Notes under the pieces: generated by a model
Databases searched by the model: none
Told to the model about the DNA's origin: nothing
Seen by the model: the letters and a program-made list of their open reading frames with translations, nothing else
Program-made: the position numbers and the translations under genes
DNA from: Nonomuraea glycinis
GTDB taxonomy: Bacteria; Actinomycetota; Actinomycetes; Streptosporangiales; Streptosporangiaceae
Length of the DNA stretch: 64,000 nt
Direction of reading: 5' to 3'
NCBI RefSeq assembly: GCF_014646515.1
Contig: NZ_BMNK01000020.1
Location: forward strand, 1 to 64,000
In this document: piece by piece, positions 8,594-16,419 of the stretch
Layout of the letters: each line of letters opens with the position of its first letter
How positions within the stretch are numbered: position 1 is the first letter of the stretch

Positions 8594-10069
8594 GTGGACA
8601 TCTTTCGCACCAAGAGCGTCGAGCAGTCGATGCGCGACACCGAGGCCCCCGAGCACCAGCTGCGTAAGCGGCTGACCGCCGTCGACCTGACCGTCTTCGG
8701 CATCGGCGTGATCGTGGGCACCGGCATCTTCGTGCTGACCGGCCAGGTGGCGAAGGAGCTGGCCGGTCCGGCGGTGGCGCTCTCCTTCATCGTCGCGGCG
8801 GTCGTCTGCGGGCTGGCGGCCCTGTGCTACGCCGAGTTCGCCTCCACCATCCCGGTGGCGGGCTCCGCTTACACCTTCTCCTTCGCCACGCTGGGCGAGT
8901 TCCCCGCCTGGATCATCGGCTGGGACCTGATGCTGGAGATGGCGCTGGCCTCCGCCGTGGTCGCCGTCGGCTGGTCCGGCTACTTCAGCTCGCTGCTGAA
9001 CTCGATGGGCCTGTTCCTGCCCAGCTGGATGGCGGGCGACGATCCGGTGGTGAACGTGCCCGCCGTGATCATCGTGCTGATCCTCACCGGGGTCCTGATC
9101 GCGGGCATCAAGCTGTCCTCCCGGGTCAACCTGATCATCGTCGCCATCAAGCTCACGGTCATCATGCTGGTCATCGTGGCGGGGCTGTTCTTCATCAACG
9201 TCGCCAACTACTCCCCGTTCATCCCCGGGTCGATCCCCACAGAGGCGTCCAGCGGGCTGAAGGCGCCGCTGATCCAGGTCCTGTTCGGCATCACCCCCGT
9301 CGCGTTCGGCGTGCTCGGCATCTTCTCCGCCGCCGCGATCGTGTTCTTCGCCTTCATCGGCTTCGACATCGTCGCCACCGCCGCGGAGGAGACCATCAAG
9401 CCGCAGCGCGACATGCCGCGCGGCATCATCGGCTCCCTGGTGATCTGCACGATCCTGTACGTCGCGGTCTCGCTGGTCGTGGTCGGCATGCAGAAGTACA
9501 CCGAGCTGAGCTCCAGCGCCCCGCTGGCCGACGCGTTCACCTCGGTCGGCCAGCACTGGGCGGCGGCCCTGATCAGCGTCGGCGCCATCGCCGGCCTGAC
9601 GACCGTGGTGATGATCCTCATGCTCGGGCAGACCCGGGTGCTGTTCGCCATGTGCCGCGACGGGCTGCTGCCGCGCAAGCTGGCCAAGGTCCACCCCAGG
9701 ACCGGCACGCCCGCCGTGCTCACCGCGATCGTCGGCCTCGTCGCGGCCGTGCTGGCCGGGCTCATCTCGCTGAGCGCGCTGGCCGAGCTGGTGAACATCG
9801 GCACACTCTTCGCGTTCGTCGTGGTCTCGGCGGGCGTCATCATCCTGCGCCGCACCCGGCCGGACCTGCACCGGGCGTTCAGGGTGCCGATGGTGCCGGT
9901 GCTGCCCGTCCTGGCCGTGCTCGCCTGCTTCTACCTGATGCTCAACCTGCCGGTCGAGACCTGGCTGAGGTTCCTGATCTGGATGGTCGTGGGCGGCTTG
10001 CTCTACTTCTTCTACGGCTACCGGCACAGCACGGTCGCCGGCGACCAGCCGCTGTCGCCCAAGCCCTGA
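8594..10069 (+). CDS. APC-family amino acid permease (cationic amino acid type)
   Basis: A 491-residue membrane transporter with about twelve to fourteen hydrophobic segments. The APC glycine-rich first helix is GIGVIVGTGIFVLTG, followed by AGSAYTFSFATLGE and FAFIGFDIVATAAEE, typical of cationic amino acid transporters (YfnA/CAT-like). The start is uncertain. GTG 8594 (VDIFRTKSVEQ), 7 bases after GGGAAAGGG, matches relatives best, but ATG 8561 and ATG 8576 are in frame. The substrate is not determined. It converges on the SSI-like gene with 7 bases between stops. Confidence 0.85.
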   Translation: MDIFRTKSVEQSMRDTEAPEHQLRKRLTAVDLTVFGIGVIVGTGIFVLTGQVAKELAGPAVALSFIVAAVVCGLAALCYAEFASTIPVAGSAYTFSFATLGEFPAWIIGWDLMLEMALASAVVAVGWSGYFSSLLNSMGLFLPSWMAGDDPVVNVPAVIIVLILTGVLIAGIKLSSRVNLIIVAIKLTVIMLVIVAGLFFINVANYSPFIPGSIPTEASSGLKAPLIQVLFGITPVAFGVLGIFSAAAIVFFAFIGFDIVATAAEETIKPQRDMPRGIIGSLVICTILYVAVSLVVVGMQKYTELSSSAPLADAFTSVGQHWAAALISVGAIAGLTTVVMILMLGQTRVLFAMCRDGLLPRKLAKVHPRTGTPAVLTAIVGLVAAVLAGLISLSALAELVNIGTLFAFVVVSAGVIILRRTRPDLHRAFRVPMVPVLPVLAVLACFYLMLNLPVETWLRFLIWMVVGGLLYFFYGYRHSTVAGDQPLSPKP

Positions 10070-10076
10070 CGCCTTC

Positions 10077-10502
10077 TCAGAGGGCGAAGACCGCCCCGCC
10101 CGCGGCCCGGAGCAGGCAGGCGTTGCCGTACACGCGGCCGAAGGAGACCGGCTTGCCGCGCCACATGCCCGCCACCACCACGGCGTGCGGGCGCAGCTCG
10201 CGCGTGCACGCCGCGTCGGGCGTCACGTTGAGCCGGGCCGGATCGCCGTGGACCCGCCGCAGCAGGCGGCAGGCGGCGCGCGGCTCGGGATGGTCGCCAC
10301 CGGCGCGCTCGCAGGTGAGCGTGACCGCCTTCGTCTCGCGCTGCTTCACCGCCTTGGTCTCGTCCTGCTTCACCGACTTGGTCTCGTCCTGCTTCACCGC
10401 GACCAGGATCCTCAGGGTCGATCGGGGGTCGCGCTCGGCGAGCGCCGGAGACGCGGCCGCCGTCGCCAGCAGGGCTCCGCACAGCGCGACGGCCGTCATC
10501 AT
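10077..10502 (-). CDS. Secreted subtilisin-inhibitor-like (SSI) protein
   Basis: A 141-residue exported protein. The start is the ATG pair at 10500-10502 behind GAGGAAAG. The signal peptide ends near SPALA (about residue 22). The body resembles Streptomyces subtilisin inhibitors: LTCE, GGDHPEPRAACRLL, PDAACTRE, VVVAGMWRGKPVSFGRVYGNACLL and a Phe near the C terminus (VFAL). Four cysteines fit the two SSI disulfides. Between the first strand and LTCE lie three copies of an 8-residue charged repeat (VKQDETKS-like, bases 10327-10398), which SSI proteins do not normally have. The reactive site cannot be fixed by eye. Confidence 0.75.
   Translation of the reverse strand: MMTAVALCGALLATAAASPALAERDPRSTLRILVAVKQDETKSVKQDETKAVKQRETKAVTLTCERAGGDHPEPRAACRLLRRVHGDPARLNVTPDAACTRELRPHAVVVAGMWRGKPVSFGRVYGNACLLRAAGGAVFAL
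10327..10398 (-). repeat. Three 24-bp in-frame repeats in the SSI-like gene
   Basis: Three consecutive 24-base units (10327-10350, 10351-10374, 10375-10398) encode VKQRETKA, VKQDETKA and VKQDETKS. The last two units differ by very few bases, so the expansion looks recent. They add a charged, heptad-like spacer in the middle of the inhibitor domain. Confidence 0.85.
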
Positions 10503-10560
10503 CGTGGTCCGCTTTCCTCGTAGCACGGCACCAGAGGCTACGACGCGGGGCGAGCGCAGG

Positions 10561-10588
10561 TGAGGAGACCCGCGGGCGGGTCTCCTCA
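10561..10588 (-). terminator. Terminator of the fadBA operon
   Basis: TGAGGAGACCCGC (10561-10573) and GCGGGTCTCCTCA (10576-10588) are perfectly complementary over 13 bases with almost no loop, 8 bases past the fadB stop. It isolates fadBA from the SSI-like gene that follows on the same strand. Confidence 0.85.
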
Positions 10589-10596
10589 AGAGGTGG

Positions 10597-12690
10597 TCAA
10601 GCCGGCAGCGAGGCCACCCCGGGCGGCAGGAAGCGGGAGGCGGAATAGCCGTTCCTATCCAGGTACGGGGTGATCCCGCCGAGGTGGAACGGCCAGCCGG
10701 CGCCGAGGATCATGCACAGGTCGATGTCCTGCGGCGCAGTGACCACGCCCTCGTCCAGCATGAGGTGGATCTCCTCGGCCAGCGCCGCCAGCACCCGGCG
10801 GCGCAGCTGCTCGGCCGTCGAGGGGGAGGAGCCGCCGGTGAACAGGGCCACCGCCTCCGGATCGAGGGAGAAGTCCGGCAGGTAGACGCCCGGCTTGCCG
10901 GACTCGACCAGCCTGGTCAGGTTGGCGGAGACGCGGAACCGGTCCGGGAAGGCCTCGTGCAGCGTCTCGGCCACGTGCAGGCCGACGGCCGGGCCGACGA
11001 GCTGCAGCAGCGCGAAGGGAGTGATCGGCAGGCCCAGCTCGTCCAACGCGTGCTCGGCCACCTCCAGCGGCGTGCCCTCGTCCACGGCGGTGATCACCTC
11101 GCCCATGAACCGGGTCAGCAGCCGGTTGACCACGAACGCGGGGGCGTCCTTGACCAGCACCGCCGACTTGCGCAACGTCCTGCCCACGGCGAACGCGGTG
11201 GCCAGCGTGGCGTCGTCCGTCGCGGCCCCCCTGCCGATCTCCAGCAGCGGCATCACCGCGACCGGGTTGAAGAAGTGGAAGCCGACCAGCCGCTCCGGGT
11301 GCGCGAGCCGCTCGCCCATCTCGGTCAGCGACAGCGAGGAGGTGTTGGTGGCCAGCACGCAGGTGTCGGACACCACGGCCTCCACCTCGGCGAACACCTG
11401 CTTCTTGACGGCCAGGTCCTCGAACACGGCCTCGATCACGAAGTCGGCGTCGGCGAAGGCGTCCTTGGTGAGCGAGCCGGTGATCAGGGCGGTGAGCCGG
11501 TTGGCCTGGTCGGCGGAGACGCGCCCCTTGGCCAGCAGTTTGCCGATCTCGGCGTGCGCGTACGCCACGCCCTTGTCGAGCCGGGCCTGGTCGAGGTCGG
11601 TCAGCACGACCGGCACCTCCAGGCGGCGCGCGAACAGCAGCGCCATCTGCGAGGCCATCAGGCCCGCGCCCACCACGCCGACCTTGGTCACCTTGCGCGC
11701 CAGTGCCGCGTCCGGGGCGCCGGTCGGCCGCTTGGCCCGCTTCTGCACCAGGTCGAAGGAGTAGAGCCCGGCCCGCAGCTCGTCGCCCAGCAGCAGGTCG
11801 GCCAGCGCCTCGTCCTCGGCGGCGAAGCCCTCGTCGCGACCGGCCGTACGAGCCAGCGCGATGAGGTCGAGCGCCCGGTAGGGCGCGGGGGAGGCGCCGT
11901 GCAGCTTCAGGTCGACCAGGAAGCGCGCGTCGCCGATCACCTTGTCCCAGTCCGTGGCCGTGTGGTCAGGACGGGTGACCGTCTCCTCGCCCTGCAGCAC
12001 GCGGGCCGCCCAGCGCAGCGACTCCTCCAGGAAGTCGGCGGGCTCGAACATCGCGTCGGCGACGCCGAGCTCGAACGCCTGAGCGCCCTTGAGCATGCGG
12101 TTCTGCGCGAGCGGGTTGTCGATGACGAGCTTGATGGCGTTCGCCGGGCCGATGAGGCGGGGCAGCAACTGCGTGCCGCCCCAGCCCGGCACCAGGCCGA
12201 GGAAGCACTCGGGCAGCGCCACCGCCGGGACGCCGGCGGAGATCGTCCGGTAGGTGCAGTGCAGCGCGATCTCCAGGCCGCCGCCCATGGCCGCGCCGTT
12301 GACGAACGCGAACGAGGGGACGGCGAGCTCGCCCAGGCGGCGGAAGACGTGGTGGCCCAGCGCGCCGATCGCCAGCGCCTCCTCGCGCGTGGCCAGCTTC
12401 GCCGCGCCGGTGAGGTCGGCGCCGACGGCGAAGATGAACGGCTTGCCGATGACGCCGACCGCCGCCAGGTCGGTGCGGGCGGCGATCTCGGACAGCGCGC
12501 CGTTCAACGCGAACAGCCCGTGCGGGCCGAAGGTGTTCGGCTTGGTGTGGTCGAAGCCGTTGTCGAGCGTGATCAGCGCCATCGTGCCCGCGCCACCGGG
12601 CAGCTCCACGTCGCGGACCAGGGCCTTGGTGACCACTTCGGCCGCGTTGCGCTCGCTCAGCAGCGAACGCCAGGTCTCGAGGTTGCTCAT
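10597..12690 (-). CDS. fadB: Multifunctional enoyl-CoA hydratase / 3-hydroxyacyl-CoA dehydrogenase
   Basis: A 697-residue beta-oxidation alpha subunit that hydrates enoyl-CoA and oxidises the hydroxyacyl-CoA with NAD. The crotonase domain is residues 1-270, with the oxyanion and catalytic region NGAAMGGGLEIALH and PECFLGLVPGWGGTQ. The dehydrogenase NAD fold starts at VGVVGAGLMAS (about residue 335). NTSSLSLTEM and GFHFFNPVAVMPLLE are conserved dehydrogenase motifs, followed by two C-terminal domains. The start is the ATG at 12690, which overlaps the thiolase stop by 4 bases; a longer in-frame reading upstream is antisense noise inside fadA. Confidence 0.92.
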   Translation of the reverse strand: MSNLETWRSLLSERNAAEVVTKALVRDVELPGGAGTMALITLDNGFDHTKPNTFGPHGLFALNGALSEIAARTDLAAVGVIGKPFIFAVGADLTGAAKLATREEALAIGALGHHVFRRLGELAVPSFAFVNGAAMGGGLEIALHCTYRTISAGVPAVALPECFLGLVPGWGGTQLLPRLIGPANAIKLVIDNPLAQNRMLKGAQAFELGVADAMFEPADFLEESLRWAARVLQGEETVTRPDHTATDWDKVIGDARFLVDLKLHGASPAPYRALDLIALARTAGRDEGFAAEDEALADLLLGDELRAGLYSFDLVQKRAKRPTGAPDAALARKVTKVGVVGAGLMASQMALLFARRLEVPVVLTDLDQARLDKGVAYAHAEIGKLLAKGRVSADQANRLTALITGSLTKDAFADADFVIEAVFEDLAVKKQVFAEVEAVVSDTCVLATNTSSLSLTEMGERLAHPERLVGFHFFNPVAVMPLLEIGRGAATDDATLATAFAVGRTLRKSAVLVKDAPAFVVNRLLTRFMGEVITAVDEGTPLEVAEHALDELGLPITPFALLQLVGPAVGLHVAETLHEAFPDRFRVSANLTRLVESGKPGVYLPDFSLDPEAVALFTGGSSPSTAEQLRRRVLAALAEEIHLMLDEGVVTAPQDIDLCMILGAGWPFHLGGITPYLDRNGYSASRFLPPGVASLPA

Positions 12691-13871
12691 GCCAGGTTCT
12701 CCCAGATCACGGTGCCGCCCATGCCCATGCCGACGCACATGGTGGTGATGCCGTAGCGAACGTCGGGGCGCTCGCCCAGCTGGCGGGCGAGCTGCGTCAT
12801 CAGCCGCACGCCGGAGGAGGCCAGCGGGTGGCCGAAGGCGATCGCGCCGCCGTAGGGGTTCACCCGCGGGTCGTCGTCGGCGATCCCGAAGTGCTCCAGG
12901 AAGGCCAGCACCTGTACGGCGAACGCCTCGTTGATCTCGAACAGGCCGATGTCGGAGATGGACAGCCCGGCCAGGCGCAGCGCCCGCTCGGTGGACGGGA
13001 TCGGGCCGACGCCCATGACCTCGGGGTCCACACCCGCGAAGGCGTAGGAGACGAGCCGCATCTTCGGCGTGAGGCCCAGCTCGCCGGCCACGTCGGCGGC
13101 GGCGACGAGGCAGCCGGTCGCGCCGTCGTTGATGCCGGAGGAGTTGCCCGCGGTGACGTTGCCGTGCGGCCGGAACGGGGTCTTCAGCCCGCCCAGCGTC
13201 TCCACCGTGGTGCCGGGACGCGGCGCCTCGTCCTGCACCGCCAGGCCCCAGCCCTTCTCGGCCGTCCTGATCGCCGTCGGCACCAGGTCCGGCTGGATCT
13301 TGCCGTCGGCGTAGGCCTTGGCCACCTTCTCCTGCGACAGCGCCGCGTAGACGTCGGCGCGCTCCTTGGTGATCGACGGGTAGCGGTCGTGCAGGTTCTC
13401 GGCCGTCATGCCCATGACCAGCGCGCTCGGGTCGACGAGCTTCTCCGACAGGAACCGCGGGTTGGGGTCGACGCCCTCGCCCATGGGGTGGCGGCCCATG
13501 TGCTCGACGCCGCCCGCGATGGCCACGTCGTAGGCGCCGAACGCGATGCCGCCGGCGACCGTGGTCACCGCGGTCATCGCCCCGGCGCACATGCGGTCGA
13601 TGGCGTAGCCGGGCACGGACTTGGGCAGCCCGGCCAGCACCGCGGCCGAGCGGCCGATGGTGAGGCCCTGGTCGCCGATCTGGGTGGTCGCGGCGATCGC
13701 GACCTCGTCCACGCGCTCGGGTGGCAGTTGGGGGTTACGCCTGATGAGCTCGCGGATGACGCGGACGACCAGGTCGTCGGCGCGGGTCTCCGCATAGAGC
13801 CCCTTCGGCCCTGACCTGCCGAAAGGCGTGCGCACGCCGTCGACGAACACGACGTCACGAGAGGAAGGCAC
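12687..13871 (-). CDS. fadA: Acetyl-CoA C-acyltransferase (thiolase)
   Basis: A 394-residue beta-oxidation beta subunit that releases acetyl-CoA from 3-ketoacyl-CoA. The nucleophile cysteine is in DRMCAGAMTAV (about residue 90), the histidine in GGAIAFGHPLASSG and the second cysteine in CVGMGMGGTVIWEN. The start is GTG at 13871, 7 bases after GAGGAG (reading VPSSRDVVFVDGVRTPFG); the upstream extension is not coding. It is the first gene of the fadA-fadB operon, with a 4-base overlap to fadB. Confidence 0.93.
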   Translation of the reverse strand: MPSSRDVVFVDGVRTPFGRSGPKGLYAETRADDLVVRVIRELIRRNPQLPPERVDEVAIAATTQIGDQGLTIGRSAAVLAGLPKSVPGYAIDRMCAGAMTAVTTVAGGIAFGAYDVAIAGGVEHMGRHPMGEGVDPNPRFLSEKLVDPSALVMGMTAENLHDRYPSITKERADVYAALSQEKVAKAYADGKIQPDLVPTAIRTAEKGWGLAVQDEAPRPGTTVETLGGLKTPFRPHGNVTAGNSSGINDGATGCLVAAADVAGELGLTPKMRLVSYAFAGVDPEVMGVGPIPSTERALRLAGLSISDIGLFEINEAFAVQVLAFLEHFGIADDDPRVNPYGGAIAFGHPLASSGVRLMTQLARQLGERPDVRYGITTMCVGMGMGGTVIWENLA

Positions 13872-13911
13872 GGATTCGCTCCTCGTTGCTGGAAGGCTTG
13901 CGAGCCCTATG

Positions 13912-14652
13912 CTACTCGTCAGTAACCACCATGCACGCGAACGTCGCGACGAGCAGGGCGTAGATGAGGAGGGTGGGCGGGGTCCAGAAGTGGGCGCGGG
14001 CTCCCAGCAGGGCCGCGACGGCCACGGCCGCACCCGCCCAGAGCACCGCGCCCCGCCGCCGGTGCGCGCCCGGGCCGGGATCCCACGGATCTCCGGGTGA
14101 CCCTCCCGATCGGCCGGCGCGCGGCGGCATCCCCCGCGCGGCACGTGCCCACCACAGGCAGAGACATGCCCCCGCGCCTGAACAGGCCACCGCGCAGGCC
14201 ACGGTGATCGCGCGGGCCAGCGCCGTGGCGACGGTGGGCTGGCCGGCGTCGGCGAACAGAGGCGGCAGCGCGCCGCCGAGCAGCACCACCAGCGCCCACC
14301 CGCAGGCCATCGCCGGCCGGCTCAGCGGGCGCAGCGGCGAGGCGGGCGAGGCCGCGTACAGCGCGAACTCGCGGCGGCGGGTCTCGCGCGCCCGCGCGCC
14401 CCAGACCGCCTGGGTGATCGCCAGGGTGGGCAGCGCGCCGAGGAAGAGCGCCAGGGCCAGCACCGCCAGCGGCAGGGCCGCCGGCGTCCCGGCCGCGCGC
14501 TCGGCGAGCAGCTGCGCGGCGCAGAGCAGCGCGATCGAGCCGGTCAGCGCGATGAGGGCGATCCGGCGCGCGGTCCGGGCACGCGCCCGCAACCCCGCCA
14601 CCGCCTGCGCACCGGGAGGGGGTGCGATCTTGGTCATGACCATGTAAGTCAT
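13912..14652 (-). CDS. Six-helix integral membrane protein of unknown function
   Basis: A 246-residue protein with about six hydrophobic segments (for example IALIALTGSIALLCAAQLL, LAVLALALFLGALPTLAITQ, WALVVLLGGALPPLFA, and a last helix ending FACMVVTDE). A Pro/Gly/Arg-rich loop of about 35 residues separates helices 4 and 5. I recognise no enzyme motif. Two alternative ATG starts lie at 14643 and 14637. It ends 40 bases before the fadA start on the same strand. Its role is unknown. Confidence 0.6.
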   Translation of the reverse strand: MTYMVMTKIAPPPGAQAVAGLRARARTARRIALIALTGSIALLCAAQLLAERAAGTPAALPLAVLALALFLGALPTLAITQAVWGARARETRRREFALYAASPASPLRPLSRPAMACGWALVVLLGGALPPLFADAGQPTVATALARAITVACAVACSGAGACLCLWWARAARGMPPRAGRSGGSPGDPWDPGPGAHRRRGAVLWAGAAVAVAALLGARAHFWTPPTLLIYALLVATFACMVVTDE

Positions 14653-14706
14653 GATGGCGTCACCACGGTCGGTGACACCTGGGATTCACCGAGTTCGCAT
14701 GGAGCC

Positions 14707-16419
14707 CTAACTGTCCTCGTACGGGTATCCCCAGCCCTTGCCGGGTGCGCAGATCTTCATCGTGATGCTCTTCTGACTGCTTGTGGGGCTCACGACCTCG
14801 AAGACCACGCGGTGCGTACCTCCCGACTCGTCCCAGGCGATGCTGGGGAGCAGGGGCTTCGACGAGGGGCCGCCCGCCTGCCGGCCCTGGTTACGGCCGT
14901 TGAGCAGCCAGCGGTAGCTGTAGGAGCCGGTGGCGGTGACCTTGGCGTAGAGATTCGCGTCGGAGCGCCAGCAGTCGCCCACCCGGATGCCCTCGACGGA
15001 GAAGGCCACCGAGGTCACCCCACCCCCGGCGGTCGCGGCCGGTTTCGTGGTCCGGGGGCGGGTGGTCGTGGGGGCGGCGGTCGTGGGACGTGCCTTCGTG
15101 GGAGCGGCGGTCGTGGGACGTGCCTTCGTGGGGCGCGAACCCGGCGGGGTGGTGGTCGCGGTCCTGGTGGGCTGTGGAGATCGGTGCTTGGGAGACCGCT
15201 TCGGGGTGGTCGCCCCGGATGTCTTGGTGGTGGTCGTGGGGGACAGGCTCGTGTCCAGGGTCACGGTGGTGGGCCGCCCGAAGGGCATGGGCAGCCACAC
15301 CCAGGCGGCGACCACCGCGCCGGTCACGACCAGCGCCGTTCCGCCGGCCAGCAACGCCAGACCGCCCCGGTTACGCGAGGCCGCGCGTGCGGGGCTGTAC
15401 CCGTGCGGGTGAGCCGACCCTGATCCGTAACCATGGGGAGGGGCTGTGCGGGGTGCATGGGGATGGGCGTTGCCGGGTGGGGGTCCGTAGCTGCTTGGGT
15501 GGGTTTCGCTGGGTGCGGGTCCGTACCCAGTGGGGTGGGTTCCGTCGGGTGCGGGCCCGCTTGGGCCGGAGGGGGGTCCGTACGCGCTTGGGCTGGGTGC
15601 TGGGCCGGATGGGCTGGGCCGGGCGGCTCCGTACCTGTGGAGAGGAGCGGAGGTGGGGGCGGCGGCTCGGCCGCTGATGAGCTGGAAGAGGACGTCCTGC
15701 ATGGTGGGACGGGCGGCGGGATCCTTGGCCAGGCAGGCGGACAGGATCGAACGCAGCGGCTCCGGCACCTCGCCGAGCCAGGGCTCGGCGTACTGGATCC
15801 TCGTGATCACCGCCGGCAGCGAGTCGTTGCCGAACGGCGGTGCGCCGGCGGCCGCGTAGACCATGACGCAGGCCCAGGCGAACACGTCGGTCGGCGGTCC
15901 GACCGGCTGCCCGGCCAGTTGCTCCGGGGCCATGTACGCGGGCGTCCCGATGACGCTGCTGGTGGCGGTGAGCGCGTCGTCCATGGCGCGGGCGATGCCG
16001 AAGTCGATGACGCGCGGCCCGTCCCGGCCCAGCAGCACGTTCGCGGGCTTGAAGTCGCGGTGCACGACGCCCGCCCGGTGGATGGCGGCCAGCGCGGTGG
16101 CGGTGGCGACGGCCAGCCGTTGCAGGTCCGCGCCGGCGTGCCGGCCGGCCTGCTGCAGGGACGGCCCCTCGACGTACTCGGTCACGATGTACGGCCGGCC
16201 GCCCAGCGAGGCGTCCAGCACCTGGGCGACACAGAACGGCTCCACCCGGCGGGCGGCGGCGATCTCCTTGGCGAAGCGGCCGTCACCGGCGACCCCCTCC
16301 CGCAGCGCCTTGACGGCGACCAGCGTGCCGTCGGGGGCGGTCCCCAGGTAGACGACTCCCTGGCCGCCCTCACCGAGCTGCCTGATCAACCGGTAGGGGC
16401 CGATGGCGGGCGGCATCAT
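14707..16419 (-). CDS. Receptor-type Ser/Thr protein kinase, distal copy
   Basis: A 570-residue membrane kinase. The kinase domain (about residues 7-260) has the glycine loop LGEGGQGVVYLG, lysine in VAVKAL, catalytic loop HRDFKPANVLL, DFGIA and APEQL, so it should be active. Next come a Tyr/Gly/Pro-rich linker, one membrane helix (ALLAGGTALVVTGAVVAAW, near 360), a Thr/Pro-rich stalk with a 30-base duplication, and a roughly 100-residue extracellular domain with two cysteines (GDCWRS, KICAPG). The ATG at 16419 overlaps the upstream kinase stop by one base (TGATG), so the two paralogues are coupled. No PASTA repeats are present. Confidence 0.85.
   Translation of the reverse strand: MMPPAIGPYRLIRQLGEGGQGVVYLGTAPDGTLVAVKALREGVAGDGRFAKEIAAARRVEPFCVAQVLDASLGGRPYIVTEYVEGPSLQQAGRHAGADLQRLAVATATALAAIHRAGVVHRDFKPANVLLGRDGPRVIDFGIARAMDDALTATSSVIGTPAYMAPEQLAGQPVGPPTDVFAWACVMVYAAAGAPPFGNDSLPAVITRIQYAEPWLGEVPEPLRSILSACLAKDPAARPTMQDVLFQLISGRAAAPTSAPLHRYGAARPSPSGPAPSPSAYGPPSGPSGPAPDGTHPTGYGPAPSETHPSSYGPPPGNAHPHAPRTAPPHGYGSGSAHPHGYSPARAASRNRGGLALLAGGTALVVTGAVVAAWVWLPMPFGRPTTVTLDTSLSPTTTTKTSGATTPKRSPKHRSPQPTRTATTTPPGSRPTKARPTTAAPTKARPTTAAPTTTRPRTTKPAATAGGGVTSVAFSVEGIRVGDCWRSDANLYAKVTATGSYSYRWLLNGRNQGRQAGGPSSKPLLPSIAWDESGGTHRVVFEVVSPTSSQKSITMKICAPGKGWGYPYEDS
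15074..15133 (-). repeat. 30-bp duplication in the kinase stalk
   Basis: Two adjacent 30-base units (15074-15103 and 15104-15133) encode repeated TKARPTTAAP in the Thr/Pro-rich extracellular stalk. The units are nearly identical, pointing to recent expansion of a low-complexity spacer. Confidence 0.75.

Noticed and set aside
8525..10027. 500-residue minus-strand open frame rich in His, Asp and Gln
   Set aside because: It is the antisense shadow of the APC permease; its composition is artefactual.
12691..13590. N-terminal extension that would fuse about 300 residues to FadB
   Set aside because: It reads a wrong frame through the thiolase gene; the ATG at 12690 with ATGA overlap explains FadB completely.
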